Shown here one piece after another: positions 7,856-16,273 of a DNA stretch of 64,000 nucleotides. Each line of letters opens with the position of its first letter. The stretch's first letter is position 1. The stretch lies in contig JACPVJ010000117.1 of NCBI GenBank assembly GCA_016191785.1, forward strand, positions 62,001 through 126,000, written 5' to 3'. The notes beneath the pieces were generated by a model. It was not told the origin of the DNA. It saw only the letters and a program-made list of their open reading frames with translations, and ran no database searches. The position numbers were made by a program, and so were the translations under genes. Origin of the DNA: Myxococcales bacterium (GTDB lineage: Bacteria > Myxococcota_A > Polyangia > Polyangiales > Polyangiaceae).

Positions 7856-9061
7856 ATGCGGTGGAAGATCATCGTCGTCAACGCGGGAATCGTGGCCATC
7901 GTCGGCATCCTGAGCTACGTCCTTCTGGCGGCTTCGCTGGGTGACGTCGTCGCCAACCCTGCCAAACGGAAGACCGAGGTCTCCCAAGCGCTGCGGGCGG
8001 CCTCGGCGCAGCTCGCCCTCGATGGCGCGCGGACCGAGCGCTGGCTCGACGCGAAGATCGCCACGGACAGCGTCAAGGGCGTGTTCGCGGGCGGCACCAC
8101 CGAGGCGCGGCAGCAGGCTGCCACCGCCGCGGCCAACAAGATCCGGGACGAGGCGGTGGGTGACGTGACCTTCACCAAGATGGCGCCGTCGATCGTCGTC
8201 TTCGTGGACAAGTCGGGAGTCGTGCTCGGTCGCAACGGCTCGAACCTGATGCGCGGGGACAAGCTGGGCGAGGCCTACCCGTCGCTGATGGCGGCCCTCA
8301 AGAGCGGCAACACCTCCAGCGACGTCTGGCTCAACCGTGAGCGGCAGGAGCAGGTGCTCGCCTCCTACGCCCCGGTCCGCGGCGACGACGGCGCGGTGAT
8401 CGGCGCGATGGTGCTGGCGACCCCGCTCAACGACGACCGACTGTCCCGGACCAGCGAGCTGACCAGCGGTCAGTTCCTGGCGCTGAGCGTGCCCGGTGGC
8501 CAGCTCGAGCTCGTGGCCAGCAGCGGTGGCGGCTCGAACCTGATCGACGCCGTACGCGGCGGTCCGGCCAAAGAATCGGCCCAGAAGGCCATCGACTCGG
8601 CGGGCCTCAGCGTCACCGACACCGCGGTCGGCGGCTACCTCTACGGCTCGACGCCGCTGGTCGGCTACGGCGACGACAAGCGTGCGGTGCTCACCGCGGC
8701 CGTCCCTGCGTCACTGGTCGGCAGCCTGTCGGGGCTGCTCTGGCCGGTGTTCGGCGTGACCGCGCTCGGGCTGCTCTTGGTCGGCGTCGGCGGCGCGCTC
8801 CTCGGGAACTACTACGAGCGTCCGGTCTCGGAGCTCGAAGAGGGGATCTTGGCCATCATCAACGGCAAGACCGATCTCCGGTTCCAGATCGAGCACCCCG
8901 ACCTCGGGGGTCTGGTGTTCCGCATCAACTCGCTCCTCAATGCGCTGATGGGTGTCCCAGAGGACACCACCGACGACGAAGGGCGCCCGAGCGTGCCGGC
9001 CGCGAACCCCGCGGCGTTCGAGGGCGGCGGCGGAGCTCCCCCCGCGGCCCCCGGCGGCTGA
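7856..9061 (+). CDS. Two-TM membrane sensor-like protein (Cache-like periplasmic domain, HAMP-like tail)
   Basis: Inner-membrane protein of 401 residues. TM1 is at about 5-28, a periplasmic domain of about 260 residues follows (region with VFVDKSGVVLGRNGSNLM and VLASYAPVRGDDGAVIGAM, which resembles a double-Cache fold), and TM2 is at about 288-315. A cytoplasmic segment then follows (PVSELEEGILAIINGKTDLR) that looks like a HAMP or short linker. It ends in a Pro/Gly/Ala-rich tail, with no kinase, methyl-accepting or cyclase domain. So it has a receptor architecture without an output module. The ATG at 7856 has GAAGGGA about 10 bases upstream. The HEAT-repeat gene follows after 112 bases and could be co-transcribed. 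Confidence 0.7.
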   Translation: MRWKIIVVNAGIVAIVGILSYVLLAASLGDVVANPAKRKTEVSQALRAASAQLALDGARTERWLDAKIATDSVKGVFAGGTTEARQQAATAAANKIRDEAVGDVTFTKMAPSIVVFVDKSGVVLGRNGSNLMRGDKLGEAYPSLMAALKSGNTSSDVWLNRERQEQVLASYAPVRGDDGAVIGAMVLATPLNDDRLSRTSELTSGQFLALSVPGGQLELVASSGGGSNLIDAVRGGPAKESAQKAIDSAGLSVTDTAVGGYLYGSTPLVGYGDDKRAVLTAAVPASLVGSLSGLLWPVFGVTALGLLLVGVGGALLGNYYERPVSELEEGILAIINGKTDLRFQIEHPDLGGLVFRINSLLNALMGVPEDTTDDEGRPSVPAANPAAFEGGGGAPPAAPGG

Positions 9062-9173
9062 GGCGTCGCGCCGAGGCGCGTCACGCCATCGGGAGCGCCC
9101 TCGCGCAGGGCCGATTTTTGGGCTATGAGCGAGCCCGCTGTGGTGCCAACGCACCAGAGCGCGAGGTGAAGCG

Positions 9174-9923
9174 ATGGGCTTGTTCGATTTCTTGAGCAAA
9201 GGCAAAGGCGAGAAGAGCGACGGCGCGGCTCCGTCCAAGGCTAACAAAGAGGTCGCGCGTCTCGCCAAGCTCGTCGGCGCGAAGCTCGCGCAGAACTACG
9301 ACCGCCAAGAGGCGATCGAGGAGCTGTCGAAGATCGCCACCGCCGAGAGCGCCCGCGCGCTGCTCAAGCGCTTCGACTTCACGATGGAGCCCTCGATCAC
9401 CGACCAAGAAGAGAAAGAGTCCGCCGCCCGCGGGGTCGTCGCTTCTGGCGAGGCGGCCCTCGAGCCCATCCGCGAGTACTGCAAGAAGGCCGAGAGCCTG
9501 ACCTGGCCGCTCAAGACCTTGCGGGACATCGTCCCCGCCGAGAGCTTCTGCGACGAGCTGCTCGCCGTGCTCGACCTCTTCGACACCGACTACGTGCGGA
9601 ACGCCGAGCCCAAGATCCAGCTCATCCGCATGCTCGAAGAGTTCCACACCGACGACGTGCGCGTCGCGGTCGAGCCCTTCATGACCGACGCCAGTGAGCC
9701 GGTGCGGTTCGCCGCGGTCACCACGGTGTTCGCCGTGGGGATGGCCGACAGCGTTCCGGCGCTGGTCGCGGCCCTCGAAGAAGAGGAATCGCTGCGGGTC
9801 AAGAACCGCATCTCCCAGGGGCTCGCCGAGCGTTCCTGGTCCGTCCCCGAAGAGCTACGCGACGCCTGCGGCAAAGCCTTGCCGCCCGGGTTTTCCCTCG
9901 ACGGCGACAGGGTGAGCGCCTAG
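9174..9923 (+). CDS. HEAT/armadillo-repeat protein
   Basis: Soluble, mostly helical protein of 249 residues with no signal peptide. It begins MGLFDFLSKGKG and then has paired helices of HEAT type, e.g. DRQEAIEELSKIATAESARA, ALEPIREYCKKAESLTWPLK, and DASEPVRFAAVTTVFAVGMA followed by DSVPALVAALEEEESLRVKN. The repeats probably form a protein-binding scaffold. It follows the sensor-like protein on the same strand, so it may act as its cytoplasmic partner (inference). No enzyme motif is seen. Confidence 0.75.
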   Translation: MGLFDFLSKGKGEKSDGAAPSKANKEVARLAKLVGAKLAQNYDRQEAIEELSKIATAESARALLKRFDFTMEPSITDQEEKESAARGVVASGEAALEPIREYCKKAESLTWPLKTLRDIVPAESFCDELLAVLDLFDTDYVRNAEPKIQLIRMLEEFHTDDVRVAVEPFMTDASEPVRFAAVTTVFAVGMADSVPALVAALEEEESLRVKNRISQGLAERSWSVPEELRDACGKALPPGFSLDGDRVSA

Positions 9924-10074
9924 GGCCGGCGCAGGGCGCCCCTCCGGGCGCTAGCCGTCGGCCGCGCCCGACCCCGCGCGCACCCGATCGCGCGTCGGCT
10001 GGCTCGACGAAACGGGCGCCCGCTGCGCGCGGCTTTCCGCGCGCGCCGTGCGCTGCTGGCTCGCGCGCCGCGGG
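9924..10074. other. Convergent intergenic gap with two GC hairpins
   Basis: No gene seen. GCGCCC/GGGCGC (9937-9942 and 9947-9952) and GCGCGCGG/CCGCGCGC (10025-10032 and 10037-10044, four-base loop) are perfect inverted repeats between two convergent genes. Neither is followed by a T tract, so they may weakly terminate transcription in both directions or merely reflect GC content. Confidence 0.35.
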
Positions 10075-10953
10075 TTACTCGCTGACGCGGTATTCCTGCG
10101 GCAGGTAGAAGTTCCACGACACGGTCAGCATCTGGTTGAACCGGAACTGACGGTCTTGGTCGTCGATCTTGTTGTCGGGGAACTCTTTGTCCTTGCCGCC
10201 GCCCTTGGTGTCGAAGCCCCCGGTGTTCCAGGAGAAGGGCAGGGCGCGCCACTCGAACCCGAGCGCGTTCCACTTGTTGGCGTAGAACGTGAAGCCCAGG
10301 CCGAAGGTCGGCGCGATGGCCACCCGGCTCTGCTTGTCGAAGGTGACCGCGCAGTCCGGCTCGGCGGTGCCCGCGTTGGTATCGCAGTTCTTGCGCTCGC
10401 TCACGCCGATGAACGCCGGGCCCGCGAAGAAGTAGAGGTCCGTGTCCAGGTAGATGTTCTGGAACAGCGCCAGCTTGCCGCGGAACGGAACACCGGTGAG
10501 CTGCGGTGCAACCACCCAGTCCATGGTGCCCAGCTGCTTCGTGAAGTCCGGACCCAGGTTCACTGCCGTCAGCCGTCGATCGGTCGTGTCCGGCGCCTGC
10601 GTCTTGCGACGCTTGTCGTTCACGTCCTGGATCTTCTCGCTCAAGCCGGTGGGCAGCTTGACCGCGCCGAAACCACCGAACGCGCCGATCGCGAGCCAGT
10701 CGGTCAGGTTGTAGTTGAGCCGGGCGCCGAAGAAGATCTCGCGCTGGTACTCGTCGAGCAGGGTGAACGAGGCGGCGGGAGCGATCTCGATGCGCTTCTC
10801 GCGATAGAGCCGCAGCTTGCGCACGGCTGGTGCACCGGCGAGGGGCCCGGTGAGGAGGACTTCCTGAGCTTCTGCTCGCTCTGCCGCCACACCCACCGCG
10901 AGCAGCGCTGCGAGGCCGGTGAAGAGCTTGCGTAGGGTTGCCGTCGTCTTCAT
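10075..10953 (-). CDS. Outer-membrane beta-barrel protein, GltA/GltB-like
   Basis: Exported protein of 292 residues: signal peptide MKTTATLRKLFTGLAALLAV ending near AERAEAQE, then about 250 residues of alternating aromatic/polar strands (RIEIAPAASFTLLDEYQREI, FFGARLNYNLTDWLAIGAFG, LDTDLYFFAGPAFIGVSERK, APTFGLGFTFYANKWNALGF) ending RFNQMLTVSWNFYLPQEYRV. This fits a small outer-membrane barrel. It is the second gene of a pair: the upstream barrel gene ends 29 bases before this start. In M. xanthus the outer-membrane barrels GltA and GltB of the gliding machine are also neighbours, and this pair lies near GltC/D/E/G/I-like genes here, hence the suggestion. Two GGGAAGCAC-ATG blocks give alternative starts at 10962 and 10953; the latter directly opens the signal peptide. 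Confidence 0.72.
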   Translation of the reverse strand: MKTTATLRKLFTGLAALLAVGVAAERAEAQEVLLTGPLAGAPAVRKLRLYREKRIEIAPAASFTLLDEYQREIFFGARLNYNLTDWLAIGAFGGFGAVKLPTGLSEKIQDVNDKRRKTQAPDTTDRRLTAVNLGPDFTKQLGTMDWVVAPQLTGVPFRGKLALFQNIYLDTDLYFFAGPAFIGVSERKNCDTNAGTAEPDCAVTFDKQSRVAIAPTFGLGFTFYANKWNALGFEWRALPFSWNTGGFDTKGGGKDKEFPDNKIDDQDRQFRFNQMLTVSWNFYLPQEYRVSE

Positions 10954-10982
10954 GGTGCTTCCCATCGTGCTTCCCGCGCGCA

Positions 10983-12002
10983 TCACTTCGGCAACCTGTA
11001 GTCGAAGGAGAACGGAATGAAGATCGACACGCCCACCTGAGCTTGAACGGCGTTGGTCAGCTTCGACTCGCCGTACCAGTTCTCTTCCTTCTGCTGGTCA
11101 GCTTGGGTGGCCGGAATCTCGGTGTTCTCGAGCTTGTCGTTGAACACGTAGTCGCGGACCTCCATCGTCGCGGCGAACCAGCGATTGAAGAAGATGCGCA
11201 GGCCCAGACCCGCGTTGAAGGCGATGCGGTTCTCCCACTCGAAGTTCCGGTTGTCGGGGTCGATCACCGGGATCGGACGAGTGCTGATGGCGCCCACGCC
11301 GCCCACCACGTACGCGTCGTAGTGGAAGATGAAGTCGCCGAAGCCGGCAAACTTGCCGTACGCGGGGACGTACGTGAAGTTGAGCGCCGCACCCCAGTTG
11401 TACTCGGTCAGCGGGACGCCGACGCGCGCGGCGCGCCGCACCTGCGCGTTGAAGTCGCTGTCGACGTTGAACGGCTGGTAGTAGTTGAAGTTCGCACCGA
11501 CCGCGAGGACGTTGGTGATGTAGTAGTTCAGCGCCAGGCCAGGCCCCGGGTGGCTCACGAACTGGTCGTTCAAGCTGAACGACCAGTAGGGATTCACCTC
11601 GAAGCGGCGCACGCGCAGAGCGAAGATCTGCTGCACGGCGTAGATCTGCTCTTTCAGAGGCTTGGCGGCCTCCTTGTTCATGTCGAGCTTGGGGCACGCC
11701 GCCGGGTCGATCTTGCAGATGTCGCCCAGGTCGCTGGTCGGCTCTTCGCCGCCCGGCTCTTCGCCGCCCGGCTCTTCGCCGCCCTCGCCGGCCACCTCAC
11801 CGCCCTCGCCTGCGCCCTCTTTGCCGGCCTCTTTGCCGGCCTCTTTGCCGGCCTCTTTGCCAGCCTCCTTACCGGCTGCTTTGCCGGCTTCGGCGGGCGC
11901 CGGCTTATCGCCGGCGGCGGGCTTCTTGCCCTGAGCCCAGGCACCCGCGGGCATTGCGCAGAGCGCAGCTGCTACGAGGAGCCCGACGCGCGTTTTCTTC
12001 AT
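10983..12002 (-). CDS. Outer-membrane beta-barrel protein with low-complexity N-terminus, GltA/GltB-like
   Basis: Exported protein of 339 residues. A signal peptide MKKTRVGLLVAAALCAMPAG ends near AWAQ. A charged low-complexity stretch follows, with five AGKE-type repeats and then three GGEEP repeats, then a short Cys pair (DICKIDPAACPKLD). The rest is a barrel of about 220 residues (VNPYWSFSLNDQFVSHPGPG, LALNYYITNVLAVGANFNYY, IAFNAGLGLRIFFNRWFAAT) ending VGVSIFIPFSFDYRLPK. GAAGAGG lies at a good distance before ATG 12002. It is first in a two-gene unit behind the promoter at 12116-12145. Position near glt-type genes suggests a part of the same envelope machine; the exact Glt counterpart is not certain. 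Confidence 0.72.
   Translation of the reverse strand: MKKTRVGLLVAAALCAMPAGAWAQGKKPAAGDKPAPAEAGKAAGKEAGKEAGKEAGKEAGKEGAGEGGEVAGEGGEEPGGEEPGGEEPTSDLGDICKIDPAACPKLDMNKEAAKPLKEQIYAVQQIFALRVRRFEVNPYWSFSLNDQFVSHPGPGLALNYYITNVLAVGANFNYYQPFNVDSDFNAQVRRAARVGVPLTEYNWGAALNFTYVPAYGKFAGFGDFIFHYDAYVVGGVGAISTRPIPVIDPDNRNFEWENRIAFNAGLGLRIFFNRWFAATMEVRDYVFNDKLENTEIPATQADQQKEENWYGESKLTNAVQAQVGVSIFIPFSFDYRLPK
11740..11876 (-). repeat. Short in-frame tandem repeats in barrel gene N-terminus
   Basis: Two tandem arrays within the gene 10983-12002. A 15-base unit (encoding GGEEP) appears three times at 11740-11784. A 12-base unit (encoding AGKE) appears five times at 11817-11876, with the last two copies diverged. 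Both keep the reading frame, so changes in copy number would only lengthen or shorten the charged linker. Confidence 0.85.
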
Positions 12003-12083
12003 CGATGCCTCTTCCGCTTTCCGTGAACGACAACCGCTGCGAAGACTACCGCTACAACCAGCCCTGCAACTATCCAAAATAAC

Positions 12084-12098
12084 TAGCGAAATTCGCTA
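12084..12098. promoter_or_regulatory. Perfect palindrome, operator candidate
   Basis: TAGCGAAATTCGCTA is a 7-base inverted repeat around one central base. It lies in the leader of the barrel operon, about 10-25 bases after the predicted transcription start (TSS near 12109). It could bind a dimeric regulator or form a small hairpin in the mRNA. Confidence 0.45.
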
Positions 12099-12115
12099 CG
12101 CCCGAGTGCCGCGCG

Positions 12116-12145
12116 ACTATATCACGCGCTCTTTTTTGCGATCAA
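12116..12145 (-). promoter_or_regulatory. Promoter of the two-barrel operon
   Basis: On the minus strand TTGATC (12145-12140), 18-base spacer, TATAGT (12121-12116). It lies between the ftsY stop and the barrel gene start at 12002 and gives a leader of about 105 bases. It is one of the best sigma-70-like matches in the window. Confidence 0.6.
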
Positions 12146-12177
12146 CCCCGAAATCTCAAGAGAAACTCGGGCGACGC

Positions 12178-13431
12178 TCATGCGGCGCTCGACTCGCTGT
12201 CTGGGCCCAAAAGCGCCTCGACGAATTCGTCCGGGGAGAAATCGCGCAGGTCGTCCGGCCGCTCGCCGAGACCCACGAACCGGACGGGCACGCCGAAGGT
12301 GTCGCAGATGCCCAGGATCACGCCGCCTTTGGCGGTGCCGTCGAGCTTGGTCAGCACGATTCCGGTGAGCTCGAGCTGCTCTTTGAACTCTTTGGCCTGG
12401 GCGAGGGCGTTCTGACCGTTGGTCGCGTCGACGACCAAGAGCACCTCGTGAGGCGCCCCCGCCAGCGCCTTGTCGGCGGTCTTGGCGATCTTCTTCATCT
12501 CGGCCATCAGGTTGGTCTTGGTGTGCAGGCGCCCGGCCGTGTCCGCGAGCACGACCTCGGCGCCCGTCTCCTGCGCCTTCTTGATCGCGTCGAACACCAC
12601 ACTGCCCGGGTCGGCGCCGTCTTTGCCGCGGACGACCTCGCAGCCGACGCGATCGCCCCACACCACCAGCTGCTGTACGGCGGCAGCCCGGAAGGTGTCG
12701 CCGGCGGCGAGCACGACCTTCTTGCCGTCGGCCTGGAGCTTGGTGGCAAGCTTTCCGATCGTGGTGGTCTTACCGGCGCCGTTGACGCCGACCATCAGCA
12801 CGACCGTCGGGCTTCCGCGCAACGCGAACGCGCCGGCCTTGCCGTCGACTTCGAGGATGCGCTTGGCCTCGTCACGGACGGCGTCCCACACGCGAGACGA
12901 GTCGAGTAGATCCGACTTGCTCAGGGTCTCTTTGATCCGCGCGAGCATCGCTTGGGTCGTGGCGACGCCGACGTCCGACGCGAGCAAGATCTCTTCGATG
13001 TCCTCGGCGATGGCGGGGCTGATTTCTTTCTTGCCACTGATCAGCGCCTTCAGCTTGCCGAAGAAGCCCTCGTCGCTGCGGCTCTTGGCCAGGCCTTTCC
13101 GCAATCCCACGACGTCGCGCGCGCGGGTCAGCGAGGGGCGCGACGGCTCGGCGGGGGCCTCGGTCTCGATGGGGACTTCGGCCTCTTCGACCGCGCGACG
13201 CTCCGCCGGAGCGGCGGCGGCGGGGGCAGCGGACGCGGGCTTCGCTTCCGTCTTCTTCTCGACGGGGGCTTTGGGCTTGGGCTCTTCGCGCTTCTTCGGC
13301 GTCTCTTCCCGCTTCTCGGCAAGCTCGCGCCCCGGGGGCGCTTCGAGCTTTTCCGGCTCCTGCTTGCGCAAGAAGAGGAAGTAGACGGCGACGAGCGCCA
13401 CGATCCCGACGAGGACGTAGACGATTTCCAT
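12178..13431 (-). CDS. ftsY: Signal recognition particle receptor FtsY
   Basis: GTPase that docks the SRP-ribosome complex at the inner membrane. 417 residues: an N-terminal TM helix (MEIVYVLVGIVALVAVYFLF), a Lys/Glu/Ala/Pro-rich A domain to about 100, then the NG domain. GTPase motifs are G1 GVNGAGKTTT (215-224), DTFRAAAVQQL (245-255), DTAGR (297-301) and TKLDGTAKGG (361-370). A direct TM anchor instead of only an amphipathic A domain is common in this phylum. It starts 61 bases after the stop of the upstream gene on the same strand, so the two may be co-transcribed. Confidence 0.97.
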   Translation of the reverse strand: MEIVYVLVGIVALVAVYFLFLRKQEPEKLEAPPGRELAEKREETPKKREEPKPKAPVEKKTEAKPASAAPAAAAPAERRAVEEAEVPIETEAPAEPSRPSLTRARDVVGLRKGLAKSRSDEGFFGKLKALISGKKEISPAIAEDIEEILLASDVGVATTQAMLARIKETLSKSDLLDSSRVWDAVRDEAKRILEVDGKAGAFALRGSPTVVLMVGVNGAGKTTTIGKLATKLQADGKKVVLAAGDTFRAAAVQQLVVWGDRVGCEVVRGKDGADPGSVVFDAIKKAQETGAEVVLADTAGRLHTKTNLMAEMKKIAKTADKALAGAPHEVLLVVDATNGQNALAQAKEFKEQLELTGIVLTKLDGTAKGGVILGICDTFGVPVRFVGLGERPDDLRDFSPDEFVEALLGPDSESSAA

Positions 13432-13492
13432 CGATGGCGCGTGCCTCCAGGCGGCGTTGGCGGCGGACTATAGGGAGCGGGGGTTTGGCCCG

Positions 13493-15220
13493 TCAACGTC
13501 TGGCGTCGTCGCCGCTGCGCCAGGCCGGTTCTTGCTCCCGGATCCGGTCCTCGGCCTCGGCGTCCGGCGCGTCGGGGCCGAAGGCGGCCCGCTCGACCTC
13601 CCCGGCCCACAGCGCCACGTCCTCCGCGTGGCGGTCCCGGGCGACCTTCGCCACGTGGTGGGGGGTGGGGTCGCCCGGGACCGCCCACGGCCGGCCCATC
13701 CGCGAGGCCCATTCGACCAGCCGACCCAGGAGCGCGCGTCGGCGGGAGACCAGACTCACCTGCAGGTGACCTGCCGGGGGTAGGTCCCGGAGCAGGGTCG
13801 AGTGCCACCGCGACGAGACCTGGAGCCGGGCGCCCTCCATCCGCTGCACGGGCGGCAGCTCGAACCGGCCCGCGTCGTCCGAGGTCGTTCGGGCGGCCAC
13901 GCCGTCGGAGCCGAACGCGGGCAGCACGATCACCACCACGGCTTCGGGGATGGCGCTGCCTTCGTGGGCGTCGATCACCCGACCGCGCCACCCCGATTGC
14001 TCGGGGCCGAGCTCAATCACGTCCAGCGAGGGCCGGCCGGGCGGCAAGCTGTCCCGTTCTTTCTCTGCCCGTTCGGTTCGAGCGGGTCTCCACCAGGTCC
14101 GCACCACCCATGCGCCGATCCCCAGCGCGGCCAGCACCCACGGCAGGCGGCGCCACGGGCTGGGGGGAGCCACGGGAACGGAGATCACGATCGGGTCGCC
14201 CGCCAGCCACCAGGGCGCCTCGGGAAGATACCGAAGGGTCACGCCGATCGTGCCCGATGCGGGAAGTGGGAAGACCGAAGCGACGTGCGCTGCGCCGCCT
14301 CGCACCGGCGCGGTGCCGACGCTCTCGCCGCCGACCAGCATCTCGACCGCGCCCGCGTCGACCGCGCCGGCGCTCGAGCCAGCTGCGACATCGAGCTCGA
14401 GGCCCCCGCTGGGATCGGCCGTCGGAACCTTGCCGGCGATCGACAAGGCGACCCGGACCGTGCGCTGCACCGCGGCCGTGCGCCGCGCCGGCTGGGTGGT
14501 GTCCGAACCCGCGAATTCCGCGATCAACGTCGCGGGGCCGGCGGAACCGAGGTCCTTGCTCTTGACGACCCACTCCGCGCGCTCGCCCGCTCGAATCGAG
14601 ACACGGCCGAGCTCGCGGCGACCGCCCTCTCGCTCCTCGATCAGCAACCGGAGTTGCAGCGCTTCGCTCGCCGTCTCTTCGACGGGGTCGACCCGCGCGT
14701 CGATCCAGATCGGATGCGAGTCTCGCTCCAGCGCGAGCTGCGCCGGCGCGGGCGAGAAGGTCAAGAGCAGGCTGCGGCGCGAAGAGTCGACGTCGAGCTC
14801 CGTCGCGCTCTTCTCGTGGAACCGATCGCCGTCGAACGACACGCCCAGCGCGGCCCTCCGATCGAGGTCCGGCAACGCCACGCAAAACGCGCCGCTGCCG
14901 TCCGTGTCGACCAGGAGCTCGTCGCCCCCCGCGTGCAGTTGTCGCTGGCTGGTGGCGCCGCACGCGACCGGACGGCCGAGCCGCAGCGCCGGGCCGCCGC
15001 GCTCGCGTGTCGCGCGCACGCGCACCCGGGCCAGCCCGATGGGTCGCCCCGTGTCGTCCGAGAGCGCCCCCTTGAGCTCGAGCCGGCCGTCCCGGATGGC
15101 AGCGCGCGCTTCCAGCTCGGTCGAACCGCGGATCTGTAGCTTCACCGCCGAGGCGACCGGCGCCCGGGCCAAGAGCGCGATGCACGTGGCCAGGAAGGCG
15201 AAGAAAACGGGTGCGCGCAT
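13493..15220 (-). CDS. Large membrane protein: periplasmic Ig-like region, one TM, carboxypeptidase-regulatory-like domain
   Basis: 575 residues, no family recognised with certainty. It has a signal peptide (MRAPVFFAFLATCIALLARA), then about 320 residues of beta-rich periplasmic sequence with segments like GRLELKGALSDDTGRPIGLA that resemble Ig-like or regulatory-like domains. A TM helix at about 350-372 (PWVLAALGIGAWVVRTWW) follows. The cytoplasmic part contains a second such domain (GWRGRVIDAHEGSAIPEAVV) and a C-terminal helical end (DVALWAGEVERAAFGP) that recalls DUF4129 tails found next to transglutaminase-like genes. No such partner is seen here. It lies upstream of ftsY on the same strand. 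Confidence 0.6.
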   Translation of the reverse strand: MRAPVFFAFLATCIALLARAPVASAVKLQIRGSTELEARAAIRDGRLELKGALSDDTGRPIGLARVRVRATRERGGPALRLGRPVACGATSQRQLHAGGDELLVDTDGSGAFCVALPDLDRRAALGVSFDGDRFHEKSATELDVDSSRRSLLLTFSPAPAQLALERDSHPIWIDARVDPVEETASEALQLRLLIEEREGGRRELGRVSIRAGERAEWVVKSKDLGSAGPATLIAEFAGSDTTQPARRTAAVQRTVRVALSIAGKVPTADPSGGLELDVAAGSSAGAVDAGAVEMLVGGESVGTAPVRGGAAHVASVFPLPASGTIGVTLRYLPEAPWWLAGDPIVISVPVAPPSPWRRLPWVLAALGIGAWVVRTWWRPARTERAEKERDSLPPGRPSLDVIELGPEQSGWRGRVIDAHEGSAIPEAVVVIVLPAFGSDGVAARTTSDDAGRFELPPVQRMEGARLQVSSRWHSTLLRDLPPAGHLQVSLVSRRRALLGRLVEWASRMGRPWAVPGDPTPHHVAKVARDRHAEDVALWAGEVERAAFGPDAPDAEAEDRIREQEPAWRSGDDARR

Positions 15221-15361
15221 GAGGTCCGATGTGGGACGCTTGCGGGCAGCATAGCTCGATTGAAGCCCGCCGCGTCGACGACCGTCCTACTCGGAAGAGA
15301 GCCCGTGCGAACAATCACGCAGACCGTGGGAGCAACGTGGGTCGTGATAGGCTGCTCGCGG

Positions 15362-16171
15362 ATGTCCCGGGCGGCTGGCCGCGTTCTCGTCTCGCTCTTG
15401 ACGGCCGCCGTCTTGCTCTTCGCGTTGCCCGCTCGAGCCGAAGACGCCATCGACCGCGCCGCCGACAAGCTCAAGAACGGCGACGACTTCCGCGTTCGCA
15501 CCCAAGCCGCGCTCTCGCTCGGCGCTTCGAAGAGCAAGCGGGCGGTCGACCCCCTGTGCGGCGGGCTCGAGGACAGCAACAACACGGTCCGCGCTGCGTC
15601 CGCCGCCGCCCTGGGCAAGTTGGCCAAGGGCGGGGAAGACTGCCTCGAGAAGCGGCTGAGCGACGAGAGCAACGCCTCGGTGAAGTCGGCCATCAAGAAG
15701 GCGTTGGCGACCCTCAAGGGTGGCGCGGAGCCCCCGATCAGCGAGAGCACCAAGGTCTACCTGGCCATCGCCAAGGCCAGCGACAAGACCGGCCGCGACG
15801 GGGAAGAGGTCGCGAAGATCGTCCGCAGCGCCATGCTCAAGGCCGCGGGCGAGCAAGACGGCTTCGTGATCGCGCCCGCCAGCGAGACCACCGCCGAGGC
15901 GACCAAGCGGCTCGCCAAGTGGAAGAAGCTGAAGGCCTTCTATCTGTCGCCCAAGGTGCTCGAGCCGAAGTACTCGGGGGGCTCGCTGCAGGTCAAAATC
16001 GACGTGGCGATCTTCACCTATCCGGGCAAGGCGCTGAAGGGGAACATCCCGGTCAAGCTCACCCAGGAAGGCGTCTCGGACAAGGACACCTCCAGCGAGG
16101 ACGACCTGATAAAAACCGCCTCGAAGCGAGCCATCGAGAAGTTCTCGCAGAACATGGAGCGCATCCAGTGA
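15362..16171 (+). CDS. Exported HEAT-repeat protein
   Basis: 269 residues. Signal peptide MSRAAGRVLVSLLTAAVLLF ending near ARAED, so periplasmic. Residues about 25-115 contain HEAT-like helices (FRVRTQAALSLGASKSKRAV, NTVRAASAAALGKLAKGGED). The rest is a mixed region with the segment DGFVIAPASETTAEATKRLA and a beta-strand stretch ending in KASKR-type helix, which I do not recognise. The start at 15362 is preferred because it opens the signal peptide. The HAMP protein follows about 100 bases later, behind its own possible promoter. Confidence 0.65.
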   Translation: MSRAAGRVLVSLLTAAVLLFALPARAEDAIDRAADKLKNGDDFRVRTQAALSLGASKSKRAVDPLCGGLEDSNNTVRAASAAALGKLAKGGEDCLEKRLSDESNASVKSAIKKALATLKGGAEPPISESTKVYLAIAKASDKTGRDGEEVAKIVRSAMLKAAGEQDGFVIAPASETTAEATKRLAKWKKLKAFYLSPKVLEPKYSGGSLQVKIDVAIFTYPGKALKGNIPVKLTQEGVSDKDTSSEDDLIKTASKRAIEKFSQNMERIQ

Positions 16172-16193
16172 GCGGGCCCGGACCGTCCGCTTC

Positions 16194-16223
16194 TTGCTCG
16201 CCCAAACCCGGGAGCCGTACGAT
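16194..16223 (+). promoter_or_regulatory. Possible promoter for the HAMP protein gene
   Basis: TTGCTC (16194-16199), 18-base spacer, TACGAT (16218-16223), about 50 bases before ATG 16274. Moderate consensus match. Confidence 0.35.
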
Positions 16224-16273
16224 GGCCCCCGAAGGGCATCCGTGCGGTCTCCGAACCGATTGAGGAAATGAAC

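Noticed and set aside
15362-16171. A cobalamin riboswitch or similar element in the leader of the HEAT-repeat gene.
   Set aside because: The 140-base divergent gap has no recognisable conserved core sequence.
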